This document shows, piece after piece, positions 40,675 through 48,740 of a DNA stretch of 64,000 nucleotides. Origin of the DNA: CANJBX01 sp035556735 (GTDB taxonomy: Bacteria; Pseudomonadota; Alphaproteobacteria; Rhizobiales; Xanthobacteraceae); assembly GCA_035556735.1 (NCBI GenBank), contig DATMFF010000013.1, positions 186,001 to 250,000 of the forward strand, in the 5' to 3' direction. The position numbers were made by a program, and so were the translations under genes. A model generated the notes under the pieces. It was not told where the DNA came from and ran no database searches. It saw only the letters and a list, made by a program, of their open reading frames with translations. The first letter of the stretch is position 1; each line of letters starts with the position of its first letter.

Positions 40675-42424
40675 GCGGCACGCCGAGCACCACCACGATG
40701 ATCGAGAGCGGCAGCCCCAGCCGCCAATAGTCTCCGAATCGATAGCCACCCGGTCCCATCACAAGCGTGTTGCACTGGTGGCCGATGGGCGTGAGGAAAT
40801 CGCATGCGGCTCCGATCGCCACCGCCATCAGGAAGGGGTCGGGGTTGAGCCCGAGATTCTTCGCGAACGCCGCGGCGATCGGAGCAACGACCAACACGGT
40901 GGCCGCATTGTTCAGGAACGGCGTCACGGCCATCGCGGCGACCATCATAAGCACGAGCGTTCCCATCGGCGGCAGATATGTCGCCACGTCCGAGAGCCAG
41001 CGAGCGATGTGATCCGTGCCGCCGGTCGCGCGCAGCGCATCGCTCACCGGGATCAGCGCACCCAGCATGACGAGGATGGGCCATTCGACGGCCTCGTAGG
41101 CCTCGCGCAGCGTCAGCGACCCGGTGAGCAGCAGGATCACGGCCGCACCGAAGAATGCGGTCGCCACTGGAACGACCTCCACCGACACGAGAGCCATCGC
41201 CGCGAACAGCACAAGGATGGGCAGATAGCTCTTGCGACCGCGTCCGATCGGCAGGTCGCGCTGCGCAAGCGGGAGCAGCCGCAGTTCGCCCAGCGTTTCG
41301 GGCATTGTGGTGAGGTTGCCTTGCAGCACGATGACGTCGCCCGCTTTAAGTCTCACCGCGCGCAGGCGGCTCGATATGCGCCGCCCGGCGCGACTGACCG
41401 CAAGCAGGTTGATGCCGTGCCGGCTGAACAGCCGCATCTCGGCCGGCGAGCGCTCTGCCACGATGGAGTCCGCTGTTACCACTGCTTCCATCACGCCGAC
41501 CTGGTCGCTGGGCGCGTCGATCTCCTGCGATTTCTCATCCCGCACCAGTTTGAGCTTCTCGGCCGCGACGAGTTGCTCCAGCGCGGCCGGTTCTCCCTGC
41601 AGGATGACAATGTCGTTCGCGCGCAATTTGGTCGTCCCCGGAGGCTCGTATCGTCGGCTGCGGCCGCGCAGCAGCGCGATGACGTCAACCTCACCTTCAC
41701 TGCCCTCCTCGAGTTCGCGGACCGACTTGCCTTCAGCCGGCGTCCCCTCAGGAATGGCGGCCTCGGTGGTATAGCCGGCGAGATTGAAAGCCGCGTCGAT
41801 CGGCGCGTTGCCCTTGCGGCCGCGCGGCAGCAGGCGCCAGCCGAAAGCGAGGAACACCAGTCCGACCACGGCAATTCCGAGCCCCACGGGCGTGAAATCG
41901 AACATGCGAAAGGGTTCGCCGAGGATTTCGGCACGCACACGCGACACGATGATGTTGGGCGACGTCCCGATCAGGGTCACGATGCCGCCAAGCAAGGCCC
42001 CGAACGCCATCGGCATCAGCAGCGCCGAGACGGGCTTTTCGGTACGGCGCGCCACCTGAAAAGCGACCGGCATCAGCATGGCCAGGGCGCCGATGTTCTT
42101 CACGAACCCCGACAGGACCATCACGGCGCCGGTCAGCACGACGACCTGCGTCGAGGTGCGGTTGAGATATGGGCCGAGAAGACGAACGGCACGGTCGATC
42201 ACGCCTGAACGCGCGACCGCCGCGCTCACGACAAGAGCCGAGCCAACGATGATCACGATGTCATCGGAGAAACCCGAAAATGCCCGATCATGAGGGACAA
42301 TTCCGACGACAAGCCCGACGAACAGAGTCACCAGCGCGACGAGGTCGTAGCGCAGCCGGCCCCATACGAACAGCACCATCATGCCAATGATGACGCCGAA
42401 AGCGAGCATTTGCTGGGTGGTCAT
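40640..42424 (-). CDS. SLC13-family permease with two TrkA-C domains
   Basis: The ATG at 42424 gives 594 residues; a TTG two codons earlier is less likely. Membrane helices occupy about 5-195 and 385-590, and two RCK_C/TrkA-C domains fill the cytoplasmic middle (about 205-290 and 300-375). The motifs 'GALLGGIVTLIGTSPNIIVS' and FLTPIGHQCNTLVMGPGGY are the paired SNT-type signatures of the divalent anion:sodium symporter (DASS/SLC13) family, whose members carry dicarboxylates, sulfate or other anions. The substrate cannot be told. It is the last gene of a minus-strand series of catabolic genes, so an organic-acid substrate would fit, but the 112-bp gap before it contains its own possible control site. 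Confidence 0.88.
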   Translation of the reverse strand: MTTQQMLAFGVIIGMMVLFVWGRLRYDLVALVTLFVGLVVGIVPHDRAFSGFSDDIVIIVGSALVVSAAVARSGVIDRAVRLLGPYLNRTSTQVVVLTGAVMVLSGFVKNIGALAMLMPVAFQVARRTEKPVSALLMPMAFGALLGGIVTLIGTSPNIIVSRVRAEILGEPFRMFDFTPVGLGIAVVGLVFLAFGWRLLPRGRKGNAPIDAAFNLAGYTTEAAIPEGTPAEGKSVRELEEGSEGEVDVIALLRGRSRRYEPPGTTKLRANDIVILQGEPAALEQLVAAEKLKLVRDEKSQEIDAPSDQVGVMEAVVTADSIVAERSPAEMRLFSRHGINLLAVSRAGRRISSRLRAVRLKAGDVIVLQGNLTTMPETLGELRLLPLAQRDLPIGRGRKSYLPILVLFAAMALVSVEVVPVATAFFGAAVILLLTGSLTLREAYEAVEWPILVMLGALIPVSDALRATGGTDHIARWLSDVATYLPPMGTLVLMMVAAMAVTPFLNNAATVLVVAPIAAAFAKNLGLNPDPFLMAVAIGAACDFLTPIGHQCNTLVMGPGGYRFGDYWRLGLPLSIIVVVLGVPLIALFWLLAPR

Positions 42425-42439
42425 CGCCAATCGCCGGTG

Positions 42440-42456
42440 CGAGCCGCTTCATATCC
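42440..42456. promoter_or_regulatory. Inverted repeat upstream of the SLC13 gene
   Basis: CATATC-CGGAT-GATATG is a perfect 6-bp inverted repeat 15 bp before the start codon. A repressor bound there would block initiation; no family can be assigned. Confidence 0.35.
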
Positions 42457-42535
42457 GGATGATATGCAGAGGTTGCCGTTGCGCCACAAGTCACGCCCGC
42501 GCCTGGGGCTGCCCGGACCGTTGTCCATGATGATC

Positions 42536-42976
42536 CTATTCCGCCGCGTGACCGAGCCACAGTCCGACGAGCGTGACCCCAGCCACCAGCGCAAGGAAGC
42601 CGTTCATCGCGATCATCGCAGCGGGCGATACGCGCGCCACATCGGGGGCTGGCGGCGGTGCGCCTGGATTGAGATGCCGCCAGACGCCGGCGACGAAGCA
42701 GAACGCGGCAAACAGGACAAGAACGGTGCCGCTGACCGTGCCGAACCATTCCGGTATGGGCTCGGTGAACAGCGCTTTGGCGCCGATGCCGCTGGCCAGC
42801 GCGAGTAGCCCGGTGCGCACCCACGCCGCATAGGTGCGCTCGGCTGCGAACACCGTGCGGTTGGCGGCGAGTTCCGTGCGGCGGTCCGCCGAGTCCTCGA
42901 CGCGTGCGGTCGAACGCTCGAGCTTTTTTGCACTGTCTGCGAGCCGGTCATCGCTGCGCTCGATGGATGGACACAT
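42536..42976 (-). CDS. DUF202 (YidH-type) membrane protein
   Basis: The protein has 146 residues. A charged, helical N terminus (about 1-45) leads to the DUF202 core 'NRTVFAAERTYAAWVRTGLL' and three membrane segments (about 54-70, 78-100 and 120-140). The family is widespread and has no settled function. Its ATG follows GGAGGGG closely (5 nt from GGAGG). It lies 96 bp after the LigB-type dioxygenase gene, so co-transcription is possible but not certain. Confidence 0.8.
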   Translation of the reverse strand: MCPSIERSDDRLADSAKKLERSTARVEDSADRRTELAANRTVFAAERTYAAWVRTGLLALASGIGAKALFTEPIPEWFGTVSGTVLVLFAAFCFVAGVWRHLNPGAPPPAPDVARVSPAAMIAMNGFLALVAGVTLVGLWLGHAAE

Positions 42977-43072
42977 GCCCCTCCAATTCGAATCGCAAGG
43001 TTCCGGTTCCTTCGCCCGTTACCGCGCGCACAACCGCGCGGTCGATCCTGTTGGCGAAGGCTACGTCCGGGT

Positions 43073-44068
43073 CTACGTCCAGGTGGCGAAGCTCATCCCC
43101 GTGCCGGTACCCGCTGGCGTGCGATAGCCGGGCACGTACTCGAACCAGCCCATGTCGAGGTGCTCCACCGCGCCGGCCACGCCGACCCAGTTGAGGATCT
43201 CGGAGGAGCCGGACATGAGCTTGTTGCGGGGCAGACGCTTGAGGAACTCCGCATCCTTGTTGCCGAGCGCCTTGAGGATGGCGCGATCGAAATCCTCGTC
43301 CACCAGGAAGTGGCTGAGCCCGCCGGACGCCGCGATACCGACGCGTTCCCTGCCCGGGAATTTCTCGACCGCGTGACGGATCGCCTGACCCAAGGCGTAA
43401 CAGCGGTGCGGGCGCGGCTGGTTCGGCGGGAAGTAGGTGTTGAGGAAGATCGGCACGATCGGGATCGGCTTGTGCGAATCCATCACGTGCCGATGATAGT
43501 AGGCCATGGCGTGGCCCTCGCCCTCCCCTGGCGGGAGGCACTTCGAGGCAGTGATGTCGAAGTCTGCGTCCATCAGCTCGTCGATCAGGAACTCGGCGAG
43601 CTTGGCGTGCACCGGATAATCGCGCGGCTTGTCCGGTTCGAAGAACGCCGCACGGTTCTTGATGTACCACTCCGGCAGGTGCGAGTAGGTGTCGTGCTGC
43701 TTGGTGTCGTTGAGGATCGTCTCGCCGTAGTAGATGGCGAAGGTCGGGTGGCAATCGTCCTTGTAGCTCTCGTTCTGGTCGTCCCCGAGCACGATCAGCG
43801 CATCGAGCTTGGCATTGGCGACGGCCTCACGCAGTTTCTTGACCGCCGCCCGCGCCACGTTCTGGCGCGCCACGAGGTGCTCGGGGGCCACCATGTGCGC
43901 GAGCTTGGGATCGGCCTTCTCCAACAGCTCGCCGTACGTCACTTGTCGGCCTTCCTTGTCGCGATGGCGGTTCTTGCTGTCGGTTTCCTCGAACCGCCGA
44001 AGGGTTTCGTCGGCGGCAAGGAGGTAGGGCGTATGAGACGTCCCTGCTCCGAATACGATCTGCGCCAT
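43073..44068 (-). CDS. LigB-type class III extradiol dioxygenase
   Basis: At 331 residues it matches the catalytic B subunit family of protocatechuate 4,5-dioxygenase-like enzymes, which open catechol-type rings with non-haem Fe(II). Visible features are H12 in GTSHTP, H58, the LIVLGDDQNE segment (91-100), and ASGGLSHFL (247-255) with H253 in the position of the conserved LigB active-site His. No small LigA-type subunit is adjacent, so it may act alone. A strong AAGGAG lies before the ATG. A perfect TTGAT-N4-ATCAA palindrome sits 106 bp upstream, so it may have its own promoter. The substrate ring is not predictable from sequence alone. Confidence 0.85.
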   Translation of the reverse strand: MAQIVFGAGTSHTPYLLAADETLRRFEETDSKNRHRDKEGRQVTYGELLEKADPKLAHMVAPEHLVARQNVARAAVKKLREAVANAKLDALIVLGDDQNESYKDDCHPTFAIYYGETILNDTKQHDTYSHLPEWYIKNRAAFFEPDKPRDYPVHAKLAEFLIDELMDADFDITASKCLPPGEGEGHAMAYYHRHVMDSHKPIPIVPIFLNTYFPPNQPRPHRCYALGQAIRHAVEKFPGRERVGIAASGGLSHFLVDEDFDRAILKALGNKDAEFLKRLPRNKLMSGSSEILNWVGVAGAVEHLDMGWFEYVPGYRTPAGTGTGMSFATWT

Positions 44069-44170
44069 GGCTCGCTCTCCTTACGTTCGCCCGCGTTTCG
44101 ACTCTTATAGCCGCCTCCCCTTCCCGATAAATCTATGATCGGCGCATGCCGTGAATGCGCGACACGCCGT

Positions 44171-44192
44171 CGCATTGATCCTGATCAATGCG
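44171..44192. promoter_or_regulatory. FNR/FixK-type box upstream of the dioxygenase gene
   Basis: TTGAT-CCTG-ATCAA (44175-44188) is embedded in a perfect palindrome with 10-bp arms (CGCATTGATC and complement, 44171-44192). It lies between the ABM-type gene stop (44209) and the dioxygenase start (44068). The same arms could form a hairpin ending the upstream transcript, but no T-run follows. Confidence 0.6.
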
Positions 44193-44208
44193 CGATGGGA
44201 CCGGCCGT

Positions 44209-44517
44209 TCAGCGCTTCGTCGGGTGCGTCCGGCGGGCGAGCTTGTGCATCGTGGTCTTGCCCAGCTTCGGCCGCGCCCTAGCGAGGAACTCCTGGACGT
44301 GGGCGCTCTTCCCGTGCGCCTCGAAAGCGGCGGCGTCCTGGTAAACCTCGAACAGCACGAAACGATCGGGGTTGTCTGGCGACTGCATCACGTCGAACTG
44401 CAGGCAACCCGGCTCCTTCTCGACGGAGTTGCGGGCATTCTCAGACACCAGCGCCAGCACCTCTTCGGCGGCGCCTTCCTTGGCTTCGAAATCCACGATC
44501 ACAACGAAGTTGCCCAT
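44209..44517 (-). CDS. ABM-family small monooxygenase-like protein (YgiN type)
   Basis: The 102-residue protein matches the antibiotic biosynthesis monooxygenase (ABM) dimeric ferredoxin-like fold: 'VIVDFEAKEGAAEEVLALVS' then EPGCLQFDV, FVLFEVYQDAAAFEAHGKSAH. Members act on quinols and other phenolics without a cofactor, or have no known activity. AAGGAG lies 8 nt upstream of the ATG. It stands 104 bp after the enoyl-CoA hydratase gene on the same strand, in a series of catabolic genes, which suggests a role with the pathway's aromatic or quinone intermediate. Confidence 0.85.
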   Translation of the reverse strand: MGNFVVIVDFEAKEGAAEEVLALVSENARNSVEKEPGCLQFDVMQSPDNPDRFVLFEVYQDAAAFEAHGKSAHVQEFLARARPKLGKTTMHKLARRTHPTKR

Positions 44518-44621
44518 GACTGCTCCTTGTCCTCTCGCGCCGTCGCGATCCCGAACGATCGCCTGCCGCTGCTTCCGTGCGGCACATGACCGTCGATACG
44601 CGAGCTATCAATCGGCTTTCA

Positions 44622-45482
44622 CTACTTGCCTTTGAAGGCTGGCTTGCGCTTCTCCAAGAACGCACTCATGCCTTCCTTGTTGTCGGTCGTCTTGATCAGG
44701 ACGGACTGTCCGAGCCGTTCCAGCATACGTCCGGTCTCGGTGTCGACGTTCTGGCACATGTTGATGATCTGTTTGCCCATGCCCATTGCTTGCGGCGCCA
44801 GCTTGAGCAGGTGTCGGGCGAACTCCAGCGCACCCTCGAGCACCTTCTCGGGAGGATGCACGCGGTTGACGAGACCGATGCGCAAGGCCTCATCCGCCTT
44901 CACCGGGAGCGCCGCCATCACCATCTCCTTGAGACGGCCGATGCCGATCATCTGGATCATGCGCGAGCAGGCGCCCGATGCCGGGATGACGCCGAGTTGA
45001 TTCTCCGGCAGCAGGAACTCGGCAGTGCTCGCGGCGATGCGGAAATCGCAGGCCACCGCCATCTCCACCCCTCCTCCGGCGCAGATGCCGTTGACGGCCG
45101 CAATGATGGGCTTCTCGAGGTTCTCGAAGTCGTCGAACATCTCGTGATTGGCCCGCACATAGGCGCGGTAGCCTGGCGTCTCCAGATTGTTCTCGTAGTC
45201 GAGCCCCTTGATGTCTCGCCCGGCGCAGAACGCACGCCCGGCGCCGGTGATGACCACCACGCGGATGCCGTCGTCGAAGTTGGCCTTCCAGACCACGCTG
45301 CGGATCTCGCGGATCATGTGCTCGTCGAAGGCGTTGAGCTTCTCCGGCCGGTTGAGCGTGATGAGCAGGATGCCGGCCTCGGGCGACGACACCTTGATGG
45401 TCTGAAAATCCTTCACGTGCTGCAGGAAACCATCCGGCAGGCCCTTCTCGTCCAGGATCACCGGCGCATTGTTCTTCGTCAC
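44622..45482 (-). CDS. Enoyl-CoA hydratase/isomerase (crotonase) family enzyme
   Basis: The protein has 286 residues, slightly longer than usual because of an N-terminal extension of about 20. The oxyanion-hole segment is AGRAFCAGRDIKGL (81-94). Both general acid/base Glu of true hydratases are present: E140 in CAGGGVE and E160 in LLPENQLG. The GTG start overlaps the UbiD-type stop by 4 bp (GTGA), so it is translated with the decarboxylase. It probably hydrates or hydrolyses an unsaturated acyl-CoA made by the coupled ligase and decarboxylase. A hydrolase or isomerase role within the crotonase fold cannot be excluded. Confidence 0.88.
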   Translation of the reverse strand: MTKNNAPVILDEKGLPDGFLQHVKDFQTIKVSSPEAGILLITLNRPEKLNAFDEHMIREIRSVVWKANFDDGIRVVVITGAGRAFCAGRDIKGLDYENNLETPGYRAYVRANHEMFDDFENLEKPIIAAVNGICAGGGVEMAVACDFRIAASTAEFLLPENQLGVIPASGACSRMIQMIGIGRLKEMVMAALPVKADEALRIGLVNRVHPPEKVLEGALEFARHLLKLAPQAMGMGKQIINMCQNVDTETGRMLERLGQSVLIKTTDNKEGMSAFLEKRKPAFKGK

Positions 45483-47032
45483 TTCGTCTCTCCCTTCGCG
45501 CCGTTCAACACGTAACGGCCGTCATCGAGCCGGCCCAGCCGGCCCTCCGCATAAAGCTTGTCGATCCCCGGCAGGAGCTCGCGCCCGTCGCGCGTCCCGG
45601 CGGCCGCCATCAGGTCTAGCCATGTGGCCGGACCGGCCGCCAGCGTCGCCTCTATGCTCGCCTTGCGACGCTCGGGGAGCGTCGGCGGCACCGGGATCTT
45701 GAACTCGAAGCTGTTCGCCTTGCCGAACGGTTTGGTGCAATCGAAGCCCGCCTTGGCGCCTGCACGGTTGCCCTGCAACGATGGATCCAGCGGCACCGCA
45801 CGAAAGCCGGACGCCACCACGATGTCGCGGTCGGCCTGGAAACGCGTCGACAGCGCCCAGTCGATCTGCTCGTCCGAGAACACGTCGATGTCCTCATCGA
45901 CTACGAATACGTGCTTGACGTCCCCCAGTGAGCCGAACACTGCCGCGATGGCATTGCGTGCCTCGCCCGGCACGCGCTGGCGCAGCGACACGCGCACGTT
46001 GTACATGCCGCCGGAAGAGGCCGTGCAGCAGACCGCGACCGGCTCACGCACCGCCGTCTGCAGCGCGTTCCACACTGCGGCCTCCGTCTTGGCGGAGCCG
46101 AGCTGAGAAGTATCGGTGCGGTTGATGCTCTTACCGCCGATGGTGACCGTCTGGAACAGCGCATCCTTGCGCCGCGTGATCGCGGTGAGGTGAAACACCG
46201 GGTTCTTTTTCAGAATGCCGTAGTAGCCGATGTACTCGCCGTACGGACCCTCGGGCTCTACAAGTCCGCGTGCATCCAGATAGCCCTCGAGCACGATCTC
46301 GGCGTCGGCCGGCACAAAGACGTCGATGGTCTTGCACTTGACGATCGGCATCGCGTGGCCGCGCACCGCTCCTGCAATATGCAGCTCGTCCATCGGCGGC
46401 GCCGCCGCCATCGCCGCGAGGAAATCTGCGGGATGGGTGCCGACCGTGAAGGCCACGGGCAGCTTCTCGCCGCGCCCGACCGCGGCGAGATAGATGGCGC
46501 GCAGATCGCTCGGTGCGTTCAGGTCGATGCCGGCGGTGCGCGGGCCGCGCAGCATCAGGCGGCGGCAGCCGATGTTGGTCCAGCCGTTGGCCGGATCGCG
46601 GGCGTAGTCGATCCCCGCGGAGATATAGAGTCCGCCGTCGAGCTCGTGCTGCAGGTTGACGGGCAGCGAGGCAAAATCGGCCTCTTCGCCGAGTTGCACG
46701 ACCTCGTGGACCGGTGCCTGCGCGGATGGGACTTCGATCGGCGGCTGCGGCACGGCCACGCGTTCTCGTAGCACCTTGCCGAACGCCCCTTCGTCCGCCT
46801 CGAGCGCCATGGCGAGGCGCTTGCGCGAACCCATGACATTGCCGACGAGCTGCGCACGCTCGGGGCCGACGTTCTTGAACCACACAGCCTTCGGGTTGCC
46901 TTCCAGCACGGCGCCGACGTCGATCAGGTCGATCGGCGCGTCGTACACGACGCACTCGCCCTGCTGCACCAGCCGCTCGACGAAGTGGCGCAAGCGGAAC
47001 TTTTCCGTATCGGCCTTTCCGTTCATGGTCAT
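45479..47032 (-). CDS. UbiD-family (prenylated-FMN) decarboxylase
   Basis: The protein has 517 residues, normal for UbiD. The NIGCRRLMLRGPRT segment (153-166) and EGPYGEYIGYYG (261-272) hold the conserved Asn, Arg and paired Glu (E261, E266) that bind metal and prenylated FMN and shuttle the proton. Such enzymes decarboxylate or carboxylate aromatic and alpha,beta-unsaturated acids reversibly. The cofactor maker UbiX is not in the window. The ATG overlaps the ligase stop by 4 bp (ATGA), and the hydratase overlaps its own end, so the three proteins are made together. The partner ligase suggests the substrate, or its product, is handled as a CoA ester. Confidence 0.9.
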   Translation of the reverse strand: MTMNGKADTEKFRLRHFVERLVQQGECVVYDAPIDLIDVGAVLEGNPKAVWFKNVGPERAQLVGNVMGSRKRLAMALEADEGAFGKVLRERVAVPQPPIEVPSAQAPVHEVVQLGEEADFASLPVNLQHELDGGLYISAGIDYARDPANGWTNIGCRRLMLRGPRTAGIDLNAPSDLRAIYLAAVGRGEKLPVAFTVGTHPADFLAAMAAAPPMDELHIAGAVRGHAMPIVKCKTIDVFVPADAEIVLEGYLDARGLVEPEGPYGEYIGYYGILKKNPVFHLTAITRRKDALFQTVTIGGKSINRTDTSQLGSAKTEAAVWNALQTAVREPVAVCCTASSGGMYNVRVSLRQRVPGEARNAIAAVFGSLGDVKHVFVVDEDIDVFSDEQIDWALSTRFQADRDIVVASGFRAVPLDPSLQGNRAGAKAGFDCTKPFGKANSFEFKIPVPPTLPERRKASIEATLAAGPATWLDLMAAAGTRDGRELLPGIDKLYAEGRLGRLDDGRYVLNGAKGETK

Positions 47033-48540
47033 ATCGACCCCTTCTCCAGATAGGATGCGCGCACGAGAGTCTTGGCGATCTTGCCGGGACCGCTCTTGGG
47101 CAGCGGCTCGGCCGCAATCTCGATGGCCTTCGGCACCTTGTAGCCACCGATCAGCTTGCGACAGTGGGCAATCAGCTCATCACCGCTTGCCGCCGCGCCA
47201 GCATCGATGAACACGACGGCGCACACTTCCTCGCCCCAACGAGCGCTCGGAATTCCGAAAACGGCGGCTTCGGCCACCGCCGGGTGTTCGAGCAGGGCGT
47301 TCTCGACCTCCATCGGATAGACGTTCTCGCCTCCGGTGATGATCATGTCCTTCTTGCGCCCCACGACAGCGTAATGCCCCTCGTCGTCACAGCGCCCGAG
47401 GTCGCCGGTGCGGTACCAGCCGTCGGGGATGGCAGCCTGGGTCGCAGTTTCGTTGCGCCAGTATCCAGCCATGACGCGCGGGCCGCTCACCACGATCTCC
47501 CCGATCTCACCCGCGGGGAGCGGATTTCCGCCATCGTCGATAAGGCGCACGCTGATATGCGGCAGCGGCTGGCCGACCGAATTTGTAAAACGGCCATCGT
47601 TGCGCATCAGGTCGCGCGGCAGTTGCTGGCAGACGCCGCCGGACACCTCGGTTGCGCCATAGGATTGCGTCAGCGGGCAACCAAAGGCGGACGACAGCTT
47701 GCGGAACAGCGGCTCGGGCATGGGCGCGCCGCCGAAGCTCAGACGGTTGAGCGAGTGATAGTCGTCGCGATCGATGCCGCGGCGCAACACCATGTCGAGC
47801 AGGGTCGGCGGAAGGGCGGTCTGCGTCACCCGATGCGCACGCACCGTCGCGCCGAAGGTCACCGGATCGAAATGGCCAGTGACGTGCTTGCCTCCCACCA
47901 GCGTCACGCCCCAGATCGCCGTCGCATCGACCAGGTGGAACATCGGCGGCGCATGGAGCCAGACGTCCTCGCCGGTCAGTTCCAGCGAGACGACCGTATC
48001 GAACGCGGTTGCGGTCAGGTTGCGGTGCGTGAGGCACGCTCCCTTGGGCTCGCCCGTGGTACCGCTGGTAAAGAAGATCTGGACGATGTCGTCGAGCTTG
48101 GCCGGATGCGGCCGGGCCAACCCCGCGACGCCGGCGATCATGGCCTCGTAGGCGTTCGGCGCGCCCGGCGGATCGTCGTCGGCCCAGACGATCGACGCGA
48201 TCCCCCGCGGATCGTAAGGCAGCGCCTGGAACAGCAGCCGCGTTTCGGTGCGCGCCAATATCCCGTCGGTTTCCCTCGCCGCCAGGCGATGGTTCAGCGG
48301 GATGAGGATGATGCCGGCATAGGCACAGGCGAGGTTGACCTCGAAATAGCGGAAGTTATTGCGTGACAGGATGGCGACGCGGTCGCCCGGCTTAATCCCG
48401 CGCGCCAGCATGGCGCCCGCGAGCCGCGCCGCGCGCTGCGTCACCTCCCCATAGGACAGTTGGATCGCGCCCTGTTCCACTGCCGTGCGGCGTGCGTGGT
48501 AGGCGGCTGCGCGATCCACGATATGCGTGAGCGCGAACAT
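47029..48540 (-). CDS. AMP-forming acyl-CoA ligase
   Basis: The 503-residue protein has the full set of adenylate-forming motifs: the phosphate loop FFTSGTTGEPKG (about 158-169), YGATE, the hinge region GWYRTGDLG, and the catalytic K487 in SGPGKIAKTL. Enzymes of this branch activate medium-chain, aryl or cinnamic-type acids. It is the first gene of the tightly coupled ligase-decarboxylase-hydratase trio. A 200-bp gap with a tandem repeat separates it from the SDR gene upstream. The exact acid is not deducible. Confidence 0.9.
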   Translation of the reverse strand: MFALTHIVDRAAAYHARRTAVEQGAIQLSYGEVTQRAARLAGAMLARGIKPGDRVAILSRNNFRYFEVNLACAYAGIILIPLNHRLAARETDGILARTETRLLFQALPYDPRGIASIVWADDDPPGAPNAYEAMIAGVAGLARPHPAKLDDIVQIFFTSGTTGEPKGACLTHRNLTATAFDTVVSLELTGEDVWLHAPPMFHLVDATAIWGVTLVGGKHVTGHFDPVTFGATVRAHRVTQTALPPTLLDMVLRRGIDRDDYHSLNRLSFGGAPMPEPLFRKLSSAFGCPLTQSYGATEVSGGVCQQLPRDLMRNDGRFTNSVGQPLPHISVRLIDDGGNPLPAGEIGEIVVSGPRVMAGYWRNETATQAAIPDGWYRTGDLGRCDDEGHYAVVGRKKDMIITGGENVYPMEVENALLEHPAVAEAAVFGIPSARWGEEVCAVVFIDAGAAASGDELIAHCRKLIGGYKVPKAIEIAAEPLPKSGPGKIAKTLVRASYLEKGSI

Positions 48541-48588
48541 TCGCGCGGACCCTAATTCGAAGCGCCCGGCCTGTCATCCGCGCGCTGC

Positions 48589-48632
48589 GCATGCTGCCCT
48601 GCGAGAGACGCTGCATGCTGCTGTGCAAGAGA
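48589..48632. repeat. Two tandem 20-bp repeats upstream of the ligase gene
   Basis: The segments at 48589-48608 and 48613-48632 both begin GCATGCTGC and end AGAGA, and agree at 17 of 20 positions. The period is 24 bp. They lie about 50-90 bp upstream of the ligase start in the 200-bp gap, a place fitting for operator copies. Confidence 0.4.
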
Positions 48633-48740
48633 ACTCCATGGCTGCAACGCAGGCGAGATGGTGGGCCGACGCCCATACTCGAGCATCGTATGTCGCTCGC
48701 AAGCTGGGAGCCGACGCTGCACAACGGCAGCGGCGAAGCG

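Noticed and set aside
44571..44621. Gene or RNA in the gap between hydratase and ABM-type genes
   Set aside because: No frame, hairpin with T-run or conserved motif could be supported.
47164..48366. Plus-strand frame of 400 codons opposite the acyl-CoA ligase
   Set aside because: Shadow frame; ligase motifs are complete on the minus strand.
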